A stretch of DNA of 64,000 nucleotides from Morella rubra (lineage: Eukaryota > Streptophyta > Magnoliopsida > Fagales > Myricaceae), in NCBI GenBank assembly GCA_003952965.2, contig CM025851.1:23352575-23416574 (forward strand), in the 5' to 3' direction. Shown in pieces: positions 34,809 through 46,395 of the stretch (its first letter is position 1; each line of letters begins with the position of its first letter). The notes beneath the pieces were generated by a model. That model saw only the letters and a program-made list of their open reading frames with translations. It searched no databases and was not told the origin of the DNA. The position numbers and the translations under genes were made by a program.

Positions 34809-34990
34809 TATTTCCTTTCTAAATCCTTCTTTAGAACAAACAAATCCTCGACTACTAATGTCTCTGTTATTATTTTTCCCTTTCGATTGCCGACGAATGC
34901 TAAATCCAATTACTCATGCATAATTGTTATACCAATATAGGCATTTTGATCGAATCAAATTCTAGTTCCCATATGTTCATTTTTTGTCCC
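34809..34990 (-). pseudogene. FAR1/FHY3-like pseudogene, N-terminal DNA-binding part
   Basis: Minus-strand frames from about 34970 to 34809 show an EFDS-x-AY type start and then GFSIRRQSKGKNNNRDISSR and GFVCSKEGFRK. This is the first half of the FAR1 zinc-finger (WRKY-GCM1-like) domain. It is interrupted after GFRK by the solo LTR and continues at 33593 with the second half. Stops and frame changes near 34930 show it is decayed. The true gene start was not identified. Confidence 0.72.
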
Positions 34991-35074
34991 ATGTCACTTC
35001 AATGGTTTGATCTGCGAATAAAAAAATAATAATGACAGGTTTGATATGTGAATAGAAAAATAAAATATAAACGA

Positions 35075-35215
35075 AATGCCCATTACGGAATCCGCATGAA
35101 AAAAAAAATGTTTTCATTCTCCAAAGGAATGCCCATTAAGGAATCCACATGAAAAAAAAAAAAATGTTGCCATTCTCCAAAGGAATGCCCATGAGAAAAA
35201 TGTTGCCCATTAAGA
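35075..35215. repeat. Short tandem repeat, unit about 53-55 bp
   Basis: AATGCCCATTA(C/A)GGAATCC followed by an A-run and CATTCTCCAAAGG starts at about 35075, 35129 and 35184. The third copy is partial. Confidence 0.7.
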
Positions 35216-35567
35216 ATGCCTACTACGAATGCGCATAAAAAACGAAATGCCATGAAATTTTTTTTTAAAAAAAAACAAGACAAAATTCTTAAAGAAGCAC
35301 ACAAAATTGTGATTTGCCAAATGGAACAGAGCTTCGTTGGCTTCGTTTGCCAAACACACCAGAACTTCCATCTATTATTCAGCATTCAAAATGCTTCTCA
35401 GATTCAGACAAATAATGGACAGAAATATCTAATACCTTAAAAGGCAGCACTTTTCTCTAAGAGTAAGGTGAAAAAGTACCTGGTTTAGGCTATTAACAGT
35501 AGGTGCTTCCACCTTCAACAACTCATTCAACTTTGTGAACCTAGCTAGTGTCCATGAAGAAGAGAAA
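35216..35567. other. Stretch without recognised gene
   Basis: It contains poly-A runs near 35260-35280 and no family resemblance. It ends where gypsy-3 coding similarity starts. Confidence 0.4.
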
Positions 35568-36700
35568 CTAATTGAAGAAGGGGAGTTCTGTTACCCAGAT
35601 TTTCTCTACATTGGATATGGAACATTTTGAGAGAGTGTGCACGGGAGTGCGAAGAGACTTTGTGAAAGGGAGTTCTTTGGTGGTCAGGCATGTGGCTATG
35701 GGTCCGCCCCACCAATCCGTTATATTCACTTGACTGACTCGTTCTCCCATACTGGATGACGAAAACATTAAAACTTCTACGGGGGCACCTTGGAGGTATG
35801 CCTGCTCAGAGTTCCAGGCCATTTGAGCTAGTCGGTCGGCCTTTGTGTTTTACTCCCGAGGTACAAGGTTCATGGTGAATTCTTTGAACATGTCCCTTAA
35901 CTCCCATACCTGGGCGAGATATTGCTTCCTTCACTCTTTTGTTGCTGTGTAGTCGCTGGATACTTGGCGTGCCACCGGTTGGGATTTGAATAAGAAGTCA
36001 TTTTCATTTTTTTTCTTTTTTATATTGAAAAGTGATAAGAATGAGAGGTGTTGAGCTTTTTTTTTTTATCATCTTGGTGTCGAGCTATTTTTCTGCAGGA
36101 CCTTCCGTATAGTATCATCACCACTGTAGTGCTTAACGATCAAGGGTGTCAAAGGCTTCTCTCATGTCGTCATGGTGGTTTGCAGCTTGCCTGGTTTTAA
36201 ATATTTCGTCGACTTAAACCTCCATGTTTTGGCCGATCTGCTATTTGAACATGAGGTTTACTAGCCTTTGGTAGTTGGCCCTTGAATTCTTCAAACTGAA
36301 AGGCATCACAAGATAGCACTAAAGCCCTCTGTCAGTGATGAAAGCGGTGTTCTCCCGATTGGCGGGATCCATCTGAAATTGGTTATACCCTGAGAAGGCA
36401 TCTAGGAAGGAAAATCGCGGTAGAATCCATCACCATGTTGATTCTTTGGCAAAGGAAAGTTGTCCTTGGGGCATGCTTCGTTGAGATCGGTGAAATGTAG
36501 GGACATTCGCCCCTTGCTATTTGGTTTTGACACTAAGACTACATTGGCCAACCAGTTCGGATGGGTTACTTCTTGAGTAAACCCTACATTCAATAACTTA
36601 TCGACCTCCTTGCCTATCACTTGGCTTCTCTTCGGGGTGCAGGCTCTCCGCTTCTACCAGGCCGGCTTTATCCTCGGGTCGACGCCCAATCTGTGTAACA
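35568..36700 (-). pseudogene. Ty3/gypsy pol fragment (gypsy-3): reverse transcriptase and RNase H
   Basis: From 36700 downward the segment before reverse transcriptase (RLGVDPRIKPA-like) is seen. Then VDKLLNVGFTQEVTHPNWLA, NVVLVSKPNSKGRMSLHFTD and LNEACPKDNFPLPK follow, the fingers and palm pattern of Tat-like gypsy elements. After frameshifts a GYNQFQMDPANRENTAFITD segment is present near 36370. RNase H appears as LAQMAWNSEQAYLQGAPVEV at about 35830-35770. Domain order on the minus strand is normal. No LTR was identified, and many frame breaks make it a relic. Confidence 0.78.
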
Positions 36701-36899
36701 TTATGTACTAGGATTTCCACCTAACCGGGTTTCTTTGGTGGGCTGGATACTTGCCTAGTCTTCCCAGGCCTTTTAGGCTCGTCCTCGGAGCTCCGGGCTT
36801 CTGGTTTAGGCTCGTGTGCTGTATGTCCTTTTTGGGTTTCTTTTGATGAGACTTTCCCCTTACTCATCACATCGGGCTGGCCCAAATGGGTCAAATGAT

Positions 36900-37701
36900 C
36901 CGATTAAATGAAGACATAATTTGATACTAACTATAGTGACGTTTGTTTCTCTAATATTTTGAATAAGAAAATTTTCAACAAAATAAATACACTCTAAATT
37001 TTTAACTTTTACACATACACACTTCACTTTTCATAAACTCCAATAAATCTCAATAAAATAAAGATTCTCAAAATTTTGAGAATATTCTCTGAAATTTTGA
37101 CAAACAAACACCCCCTATTTATAGTGAAACGCTTATAGCTGTCAAGTCAATGTTGACGAAGAAAAAGAAGAAAAGTCAGTATCTATTTATAGTGCTGAGA
37201 CGCTGTGAGAACAATTTCTGTCTTTCGTTGTTTTTTTGTCGAAGACAAGAAACTATTTCATGTGACATTTGGTCAGAAAAGATAAAGAAAATCTTAGCAG
37301 AATAAAAAAGAGTTTGAATTTAGAAAAAAATTATTGTTAGATTCTTAATTAAATCGTACAATGGATGCCAGTTTTTGCATGCAATTTCACATGACAATCA
37401 TGATATGAGTGAGTCATGTGTGGCGCACATAATACTTCGCTGCACTGTAATAGACTGATTTATAATCGAGTTAAAAATCAAAAGTTCTAAACATTAATTA
37501 AGCTTTTAATAGAGTATTGATTTTTTTTTTTATTGCGATTTTCTCCGAATTAATTTGATAACACTTTCTTATAATGATCATATCATGGACATTTAAAGCG
37601 TACATATATATGGGATACATTAGTATGCAGATATACATGCATTCACATAAATTTTGTGTGAGTGCCCCCCTCTAATGTTTAATCTTGGTTTTGTACTTGA
37701 A

Positions 37702-37747
<46 letters not shown>

Positions 37748-40700
37748 TTGTTAATGTCTATTTATGATGTTAACAGGAATGCATGACAATGATACGGTAT
37801 ATCTAAGGATCCAAAAAAAAAAAAAATGTCTAACTAAACAAATGAAAAAAAAAAAAAAAAATCAAATTAAGATATGAACAATCCATCGTGACATGATCGA
37901 ACGGGGGATCTATGCGGAATTAGGCCCCCACCATCGCATCAAACCAACCTGAAAAAATCCAAAGCACAAGATGCGAGATCCCGATCAATCCATAGTTAAA
38001 TATTAAATGCGAATCATGGCCTTAATATAAAATGGCGTAATTTATAATTGTAACTAATACGTCCCTGCAAACTCGGTCATAAATTGTCCACTTTCGTTTT
38101 TTGTTTCATCTAATGTCTGCACCTTTCTACTTTACGGGATTTATTTCATTGGTTCTTTTGGAGTATGAAGTCAGAGATAACTTTGAACTTATAATAATTA
38201 ATGGTGTCTCAGCTACCATAAAAAATCCAAACGACAAAATAGAAAAATATGATCCAGTTGCATATATATCCATGGCTCAATTAGTTGAACTAATTAAAGT
38301 GATTCATGACGTTTAATTATTAATAACAAAACCAAAAATTACGCTTGTGAAAAATGTGATCATGAACAGTACTTCTCGGTCAGGAAGTCTCTCTTCGTGG
38401 TTTGTTTTAACTAAAATTTGCTTCTTTCCACAAGGTTACACTTTGGAGTTATAATTTCTCAGTCACGAGAAGATATTTGAATTAAAGATAAGAAAAAGAA
38501 AAAGTGTAGAAAAGATAAAAGATCAAGCAGAAAATATAAAAAACTAAAATGGTTTAACTGTAGAAGAGGGTTGTATCTTGAGTATAGTGATTGAATTGGT
38601 AGCATGCGTTGCAAGAAAAGTATCTGCAGAAAACTTTGTGAAACAAATATGACAAAAATATCAGAATACTTTTATTAATCTATATCTACTTGCTTAATCA
38701 CGATAGTAGTACTGTTCCACCGCCTATATATATATATATATACTTGCTTAATCTGTAAGTCACCTTTTCCCAAGTTGTTCATAGTTACTTAGAGCTATTG
38801 TATATAAATATAAGTGAGGGCCGCATGCATGCATTCCAGCTGCACTAGAACTTTTGGTAACTGAGTACTGTCAGGGGATCCACATTGATGTTCACTATTA
38901 GCGGAAATGAAGGGCAATAAGATGAGCCAGACAGTAAAATGGGAACTGAATTGCTTGGTCCTAATTGTCGTTGTTGCGTGTTTAATTGGCAGCCCAAATT
39001 TAGTAAACAATTCAGCTATATATATTCTTCTAATGTTGGTACTGTATAAAACAAATACGAATAACAAGCATGTATTCTTAACCATTTCTAATTTGCCTTG
39101 TGTGCATTTCTCCTTTACAACATTATTTTAGAAAATGTGGCCCTGCCTTACTCTTCCCTAGATGTCTTACGGGTAGTATGTCATTAACGAAAGGCAAGAT
39201 TGTGATCCAAGCGATTCAGAAAAATCCAAACATTAAGACACATTAATTAGAAAGTCTATCCCATGCATATTATCTTCACACAACTGAAGTACACTGAAGA
39301 GGGTTTTATAATCACGTAGATATTATATATAGTACAAATTGTCACTTGACCAAAATGACCAATCGATGTGAAATGCATGCATTAAAGAAGGCTGAACTCT
39401 ATTATCTTGAATTAGATGCAATAAGAGGAAAGCGTACTATAACTTGCAAGGAGTACTACCAAAAGATTGAATTATTGGGAACAACATAAATTTAATCCCG
39501 TCGTCATGGACTGAGCATCTATGGTAGCTTTATTATCAATCCGTAGGGAATCTTCTCTCATTTCAAATTTCTTTTTCCCTGGCGCCTCTGGAAATGTTCT
39601 CCAAATTGATGGCAATGAAAATGAAATAAGTCAGTCTGATATTTCCCTAATGATAATCAGTTTTGTGAAAGCTGCTTTGACAGCATTCTTTCAGACGCCT
39701 TTTACTCACAAAACGTTGATACGTACGGTTAATTTTTCTAATAGCTGGTATCGACATCCACAAATAAGGAATCTAGTTGCTTAATTAGGGAGAAAAATTA
39801 AGGGATCTAGTTGGCCTTCCAATGGATGCGCAACCAAACTTACGCAAGGAAAAGACCAGTACTGTAACCCCAGTAGAAAAAGCACAAAACAAAGAAAAAG
39901 ATCTGGAATAGAAGGATTTAGTGTCATGTGTTATTTCTCAGTCCCACACAATTACTACCATTGGAGCTTAAAGTCAGAGGCAACAACATTCTTATATATC
40001 ATTCACTCACAATAAAGCAGCACCAGCTTTTTAGGATAAAATTATAGCAGAGATCACTGATCTGCTGAGATTTAAAGGAGAAATTGAAGTCCCGATCAGA
40101 GTTGCAGATATACTGCCTCTACTTATATCAAGTCCTTGTAAACACGAGATCGATAGAAACGAGAAGCTTGGAACTATATAATGCTCTCTATACAAAGTCC
40201 TTGCTAGTTGTTGCATGCAGCTCTTGGTCATTAAATTTGTGAATTGTGAAGGGATTAGAAGAGACACAAAATACAATGTATTTGACCTAATAATACAGAA
40301 CAAAATACAAGTTTTATTTACTTTGAGCATTTAGATCTTAGGCTTCATATATAGTAGAAATTAAGTACTATTACGTAGAAATTGTTTTCATCGATTCTTT
40401 TCCTTCGACGTTCCATAACTTCACTTCCTTACCCAGCGATATATTGTAGCTGTTTTTCTTTTAAATGTGGTACAGGTAACCGTGCTTAGTGTGAACAATT
40501 AATGTTTATTTTATTTAGCATTTAGGTTCAATCAATGTTACCTAATGGTAAATGCGTGATGACAATCTTGCTCCCGTAAGTATTTTGTTCAGGACTTCAA
40601 CTAGGGCAAAGATTCTATAACATCAGAAATCAAACTAGCTAAATCTCATGCACGAATAGCCTTTAGAACACGCGATGCACGACTAAAAGTGGCAACAAAG

Positions 40701-41123
40701 CCATTATTTGTTGTCTTGTCCGATGCCATCTCGGTCTTGTACATATAGTGTCCAACAATAATTAGTAGCATTCAACTCTTCAAAGGGAATAACAAATGTG
40801 GATTTAACCAACGTGTTTAGGTAGGTGGCTCTTCTCGTGGCATAGTAAAGATAGCCCACTTCAAAAAACAAATGCTAATTTGTCTCAGGCATGTTTGGAA
40901 TTAACAAAGTTGTAATATAGCATTTGTTTTTCGGGCCTTTCTTTCTCATTACAGATATATTTATATGGTCCTTTACATGATCCTTTGGGCACACCAACTC
41001 ATTGGTTTCTTGGTCCTCCATCTGTTTGAGTGCTCTATCAGCTCCTAGCGAGTACGTTTTCCATTTGGTCGTACATCTTCGAATTCTATTTTTGTGTCTG
41101 TGATCTAAACCTTATCGGTCAGA
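36900..41123. other. AT-rich intergenic sequence upstream of the NAC exon
   Basis: No gene is supported. Simple repeats are an (AT)n run followed by a (GT)n run at 37701-37747, A-runs near 37809-37861, and (TA)n at about 38725-38741. Small open frames here (for example 38101-38316 and 39521-39784) resemble nothing I recognise. The last few hundred bases may be the old promoter and leader of the NAC gene. Confidence 0.5.
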
Positions 41124-41307
41124 ATGTCGGGAAGCATGAATATATCAGTAAATGGACAATCCCAAGTCCCAGGAGGCTTCCGATTTCATCCGACAGAAGA
41201 GGAGCTCTTGCAGTACTACTTAAGGAAGAAGGTTTCAGATGAAAAGATTGACCTGGACGTAATTGGTGATGTCGATCTGAATAAGCTCGAACCATGGGAT
41301 ATACAAG
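41124..41307 (+). pseudogene. NST/SND-type NAC transcription factor, exon 1 only
   Basis: NST/SND NAC factors switch on secondary-wall formation in fibres and vessels. The ATG at 41124 starts [15 protein letters not shown], then [20 protein letters not shown] (NAC subdomain A) and [20 protein letters not shown] (subdomain B). Exon 1 of this family ends just after WDIQ. Here CAAG is followed by GTACAT, a plausible donor at 41308. Compared with what I know of the family, conserved positions differ: Pro to Gly before GFRF, and Arg to Gly in DVIRDVD. Exons 2 and 3 (GFWKATGRDK and the rest) are not found in the window, and a copia LTR starts 26 bp after the exon. I judge it a fragment, but a distant downstream part cannot be excluded. 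Confidence 0.85.
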
Positions 41308-41333
41308 GTACATAATGCCTCTCAAAGGTGCTT

Positions 41334-41578
41334 TGTGATAAGGTTTGAGAAGAAAGAGGAATAAAGGTTTTACACAAGAAAATCCTCAGTGCATATTGTC
41401 ATGAGGAGCGTGTGTTTTATAAAGGCAAGAAAATAACCTGTACAAGGAAACTAAGTAATTACAATACGAATATGACCAGTATCATATCTTGCCTTTTGTG
41501 GTAGGGTCAAAAGGCTGCAACGGTAACTTTGAGTGATTCTTGCAATATTTGTGGATATTTTCCATTTCATCCTTAACA
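41334..41578 (-). repeat. copia-2 3' LTR (245 bp)
   Basis: On the minus strand it starts TGTTAAGGATG and ends CCTTATCACA, short imperfect inverted ends. It follows the polypurine tract. A TATA-like TTTATAAAAC occurs on the minus strand at about 41420. Confidence 0.8.
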
Positions 41579-41588
41579 GCCCCCCTCA
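41579..41588 (-). other. Polypurine tract of copia-2
   Basis: On the minus strand it reads CTTGAGGGGGGC, directly before the LTR start TGTTAAGG. Confidence 0.82.
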
Positions 41589-44135
41589 AGCTGAGCGTGG
41601 ATGGAGGGGACATGGTGAGCTTGGAGCGGAGAAAGTGAAGAGTGACCGAGAGACACTCTTTGTAAAAAGATCAGCAAGTTGATAATCTGAGCGGATGAAT
41701 TGGACACGTAAATCACCAGCAACGACTTTTTCGCGAATAAAATGATAGTCAAGAGCAATGTGTTTGGAGCGAGCATGAACAACAGGATTACCAGACATGA
41801 AAATGGCACTACGATTGTCACATAAGATCATTGCCGGATGGGATAAAGGGATGTGAAGATCCCGGAGAAGATGAGTCAACCATGTGATTTCAGCAGCGGT
41901 GATGGCGAGAGAACGATATTCTGACTCGGTACTAGAGCGGGAAACAGTTGGTTGTTTCTTTGCACTCCAAGAGATAAGGTTTGGTCCAAGAAACACAGCA
42001 TAACCAGTGTCAGGGCATCCAGCCCAATCAGCATCAGAGTAGGCTAAGAGCTTTGTAGAGGTGCTAGAGGAAATGTAGAGGCCAAAGTTGAAAGTGCCTT
42101 TAACATAACGTAAAATGCGTTTGACAGCTCGATAGTGATCTTCAGTAGGGGCGTGCATGAATTGACACACAGTGTTGACACTATGTGCAAGGTCAGGCCG
42201 AGTGATAACCAAATATTGAAGAACACCAACGAGAGAGCGATAAGAAGTGTGATCAGCAAAGGGAGTGCCAAGAGCAGTGAGATGTTGACCAACCACCATG
42301 GGTGTGGAGACGGGCTTGCAATCAAACATAGAGGCGCGAGCAAGCAAATCAAGAGCATATTTAGATTGACTTAAAAATAAACCAGAGCTAGTGCGAGTCA
42401 CTTCAATGCCCAGGAAATAATGGAGGTCGGCGAGGTCCTTCATAGCAAATTCTCGACCAAGACGATTAGTAAAATCATGGAGAAGGGTCGAATTATTACC
42501 TGTTAAGATAATATCATCAATATAGACAAGTAAGTAAAGGGTACCACGTTTAGTATGATAAACAAATAAAGAGGAGTCAGCGTTGCTGCAGTGAAAACCA
42601 AATGTTAAAAGAAAGGAACTGAATCTTTGGAACCAGGCCCGAGGGGCTTGTTTAAGGCCATAACTGGCCTGTAGAAGACGACAAACATGAGTAGGATACT
42701 GAGGGTCTGTAAACCCCGGAGGTTGATCCATATAGACTTCTTCATTGAGTGTGCCATGTAAGAAAGCATTCTTGACATCTAACTGATGGAGAGACCAGCC
42801 AAAGGTGGTAGCTAAGGAGAGAATGAGCCGAATGGTCGCAGGTTTGACGACGGGGCTAAAGGTGTCATCAAAATCGAGTCCGGCTTGTTGCGTGTAGCCT
42901 TTGGCAACCAGGTGGGTCTTGTAGCGCTTAACAGATCGATCAAGGAGAAGCTTGGTCTTGAAAATCCAACGGCACCCAACAACATTTTTATGCAAAGGAC
43001 GAGGAACAAGAGTCCAGGTGTGGTTATGTTGAAGAGCCTTCATTTCATCCTGCATTGCAGAAACCCACTTGGGATGCTTAGATGCAGATTTAAACCCTCA
43101 AGGTTCCTTGAGGGAAAAGAGAGCTTCATGAAACCGAGTTACAGGGCCAATGGTGAGACTATGATAGGCTCGTGGCTTGAAAATGCCGGCCTTGATGCGA
43201 TTAACCATAGGATGTGAATTGTCAACAGAAATGCGCCGAGGTGAAACTGGAGTCGAGGGAAGGAGCCCTGACAGATTTTGAGAGGCAATCACTGGAGATG
43301 GCGAGAGGTCATGGGCAAAAGTATTAGAAGTGGGTGGCTCCACAGGTGGATCAGAAGACATAAATTAAAGGGATAATCACAGGAGCAGGTTCAAGAGCAC
43401 ATGGAAGACATGATGAAGAAGGAGAAGGATTAGAACTTGAAAGAGAGAAACTAGAATCACTAGACAAAGTAGAAGGATTAGAGACAATATCTGAAAAAGA
43501 TAAAAGATCAGAAAGAGAGGTAGGAGAGGGGAGAGGTGACCCAGCAAAGGGAAAATTACTTTCGTCAAATATGACATGACGCGAGATATAGACACGCTGT
43601 GTCTGACGATCCAAGCAACGAAACCCCTGATGAAGGGGGCTATAACCAATAAAAATACAAGGAAGAGACTTAGGGGAAAGTTTGTGAGGAGCATAATCTT
43701 TAAGATATGGAAAACATAAGCAACCAAAAGTACGTAATAAAACATAAGAAGGAGGCTTACCATACAAGCACTCATAAGGAGAAATACCATTGAGTACAGG
43801 TGTAGGAAGCCGATTAATGATATAAGAAGCTGTGGAAAAAGCTTCCACCCACAAGTAAGAAGGAGCATTAGAATGAAAAAGTAATGTAAGACCTGTTTCA
43901 GTGACGTGTCGATGTTTACGTTCGGCAGTACCATTTTGATTCGGAGTGTATGGACAAGCAAGTCGTTGTTCAATACCACAATGGTGTAAACGAGATTGGA
44001 ACTTAGTGCTTGTAAACTCACTGCCACCATCACACTGCAAAGCTTTAATCTTCCTGGAGAATTGATTTTCCACCAAAGTGTGAAAGCGAATAAAGGTATC
44101 ATAAAAGTCAGATTTATATTTTAGTGGATAAAACC
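41586..44135 (-). pseudogene. copia-2 integrase, reverse transcriptase and RNase H
   Basis: The polyprotein remains almost open. The integrase part from 44135 has ALQCDGGSEFTSTKFQ and YTPNQNGTAERKHRHV with the second and third catalytic residues, then SYLWVEAFSTASYIINRLPT and FGCLCFPYLKDYAPHKL. A frame change at about 43360 and a single TGA at 43096-43098 are the only breaks I see. Reverse transcriptase has VVGCRWIFKTKLLLDRSVKR, LHQLDVKNAFLHGTLNEEVY and LLVYIDDIILTGNNS (YIDD active site). RNase H has LLAYSDADWAGCPD, SRSSTESEYRSLA and ILCDNRSAIFMSGNPVVHAR. The C-terminal end lies within the polypurine tract region. The 489-codon frame (43055-41586) is the longest uninterrupted one in the window. 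Confidence 0.9.
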
Positions 44136-44349
44136 AAGGTGATGTTCGTTTTCATGAAATCTTTGGGATTCTGATGAAATTGTGAATATTTAGGTGATAT
44201 TAAAGTTGTATTGTGTGCGTGCATAAGTTGTTAAAAGGGATTGGTATGTGTAAAAAAGTTAATAAAGTGTTGTATTAAAATACGTGTATTTTGATGTTTG
44301 GATTGTAAAAATAAAAGTAGGATACAAATCCTACAAACGGGGATACATT

Positions 44350-44545
44350 TATATATGGTGAATGCTTTGGTCGTGGCCAGGGACGCAACAACTCCAATGA
44401 TTCTCGCCACACTTCTGGTTCTCGATCTGAACAAACTTCTCGACCTATTTTCCAAATCTGTGGCAAACACGGTCATTTGGCAAGTGTTTGTTGGGAACGG
44501 TTTAATCAATCTTTTCAATCTGCAAATCTCATTGAAAGGGGAAAA
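44350..44545 (+). pseudogene. Copia gag zinc-knuckle fragment
   Basis: A plus-strand frame (ending before 44570) shows GRGQGRNNSNDSRHTSGSRS then QICGKHGHLASVCWERFNQS. This is the C-terminal gag knuckle of plant copia elements. The first Cys of the C-x2-C-x4-H-x4-C motif reads Phe (TTC). The orientation is opposite to copia-2, 215 bp away. It could be the inverted 5' part of copia-2 or a different element. Confidence 0.7.
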
Positions 44546-44570
44546 GGGTACTAAGCTAAGGATAGAGTGA

Positions 44571-44984
44571 CATGTGGAGGCGTGCTCTGTTTTCCACGTG
44601 TCTTAGCAGCTGCACATGTAGTAGCGGCAGTATCAACAGCAGCAACTTCTTGCTGCAATATAACCTTCTATACATTTTCACTCATATTATATATAGTTCA
44701 TTAAGTTAGAGGTTTATTATTATGCCCAGTTATTTGTGGTAATGCTACAAGCAACATGTTAGATAAATAAAAGGTGATCAAGATTTAGATGCAATGGCAA
44801 TGGCAATGATCATTATCTGCGGTGAATCACTGTCTACCATAATTTTTCAAATTGCCATTCAGAAGCATAGCAAATATATTCACATAGCGATTTTTTATAT
44901 TCTCCTTCTAACAGCAATTAAATAGTGGTTTTTTTTTTATTCTTTTCTTCTTCTAAGGTGATGAATAACCATCTTCATTACCTT
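44571..44984. other. Stretch without recognised gene
   Basis: AT-rich. No element end or coding similarity was recognised. Confidence 0.4.
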
Positions 44985-45195
44985 AGAAGGGGTTGATCTA
45001 GTAGTTAAGGCTTAGATCCTAGTAGTATGCTCTACCTCTAAGGTCTCAAATTCAAAACATTATAGGTACTACCAACTCTTTGGAGCCACCCTCCCTTTGG
45101 CTTGATAATTTCCCGGTTTGTGTCGGTCGAGAGGACTGCATAGACCTCGACATTAGTTGAGGTTCGCGTAAGCCGACTTAGACACCCAGTTAGGG
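44985..45195 (+). mobile_element. Probable tRNA-derived SINE
   Basis: GTTGATCTAGTAGTTAAGGC resembles a pol III A box, and about 40 bp later AGGTCTCAAATTCAAA resembles a B box. The body continues through TCGGTCGAGAGGACTGCATA to GACACCCAGTTAGGGAGAAAAA, a layout I know from plant SINEs. No clean target duplication was found, so the ends are approximate. Confidence 0.55.
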
Positions 45196-45832
45196 AGAAA
45201 AAGGCGATGGAGATGGTCATGTGGTTAATCATTGATTACCTTTTGGTCATATGGTTTGTTGGTTTGTTTGAGAGGATGTTGCTGAGCCAGTGGCACCTCG
45301 ACTGGTTTGTGCATTATGACAAAAGGTGCATGAGCAGTGGTAGAACCAGAGCGGAGGGAACAGGGGCCTGGACCCTAGTTGGTTCTGCCCAAACACAAAG
45401 AATTTTTTTTTTTTTAAAAAAAGGTTTTATCCTCTATGAGACCAAGCCCGCCTCCTTGGTCTTCACAAAGATTGAAGCCAGCCCTTTTTGGTTTGCCCCA
45501 AGCCCAAGCCCGCCCCCTTCCCCCGAACACATATGTGGAATACCGTTATCTGCCTCCCTCACAATAATTAATCTTTCTTCCAAACATGCACCCCATGACA
45601 AGAAAACCAGTGGGTTGTGGAAGAAAGGCAGAGCGAGATAAAGCTTATGCGTATTTGCAGACAGGGGGACCCATGGGGTGGTCGAGAATAAACTTCCAAT
45701 TCTTTTTATAAGTGGGCCAATACCTATTAGGCCTAGACCTGATTAATAATTGGAGGCGAGACTGAAGGCGAGACCGAGTTTTGTCTGGCTTCTAAAATTG
45801 GGCTAAACTTAATTACGTTCAGAGAATTAATT
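45196..45832. other. Stretch without recognised gene
   Basis: A 144-codon open frame (45207-45641) shows no family resemblance and crosses a T/A homopolymer. Nothing else is recognised. Confidence 0.4.
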
Positions 45833-46395
45833 GGGACGGAATCCGTCCCCAAAAAATCAGAATTTTTTCCGTCACCTTGACTATCTCAACAAACCCGCTA
45901 CAAAAGGTTTTTTGGGACGGAAATGACGTTTCGTCCCAAAAAGTAACTTTTCGGGCCTTTCCGTCCCAAAATAAAATTATCGTTCGAACGCTTTTAAAAC
46001 GGATAGTTGAGGACCATATTCGAACGTCTTTCGACGGAAAATTTAAATGTGTTTGATAATGCAAATAATGTTCAAACAACTATAATTTTTTTACGTTCGA
46101 TATTTAAGGTACCGTTCCAACGCTTTAAAATGGAATGTCTGTAACCATTCTTAATTAGTTACAACGATTAACATGAAAACTGGATGAAAAGTGAAAACAA
46201 GTTTGAATATTTTATGACGTTCCAATTGATATCATTAAATCTATTTGATATACCGATCAGGGAATAAAAAAGTTGTTGTTCGCATTTGTTATAAATGGAA
46301 ACATGAAGGTTTGAATACTGTTCAAACGTAGGGGAGACATATTTTATTTTCAAGGTTAAAACAAACGTTAGAACGTGGTCGCATTTTTTAACTTT
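45833..46395. mobile_element. CACTA-like remnant without preserved ends
   Basis: It contains GGGACGGAATCCGTCCCC, GGGACGGAAATGACGTTTCG with TCCCAAAA segments, and repeats such as CGTTCGAACGC and ACGTTCGAT. These are the style of CACTA outermost and subterminal sequence. No CACTA terminus or target duplication was found. Confidence 0.5.

Larger units (their letters stand above)
41334..44135 (-). mobile_element. Ty1/copia element (copia-2), 5'-truncated, in NAC intron 1
   Basis: On the minus strand it runs from mid-integrase (44135) through reverse transcriptase and RNase H to the polypurine tract and one 3' LTR. Gag, protease, the N-terminal integrase part and the 5' LTR are missing in this orientation. 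A copia gag fragment of opposite orientation lies at 44350-44545. Candidate target sequence at the LTR side is TGCTT (41329-41333), with no partner seen. Confidence 0.85.

Noticed and set aside
38101..38316. 71-codon open frame upstream of the NAC exon
   Set aside because: No family resemblance, no neighbours in support, and AT-rich surroundings where such lengths occur by chance.
39521..39784. 87-codon open frame
   Set aside because: No recognisable domain. Length is within chance expectation.
43377..44102. 241-codon Leu/Val-rich open frame that looks like a membrane protein
   Set aside because: It is the out-of-frame shadow of the copia-2 integrase on the same strand. The integrase frame has the family motifs.
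45000..45075. Possible intact tRNA gene
   Set aside because: A- and B-box-like segments are present, but no cloverleaf with an acceptor stem can be formed, so a SINE is the better reading.
45207..45641. 144-codon open frame
   Set aside because: It crosses a T/A homopolymer and shows no domain or conserved composition, so it was not called.
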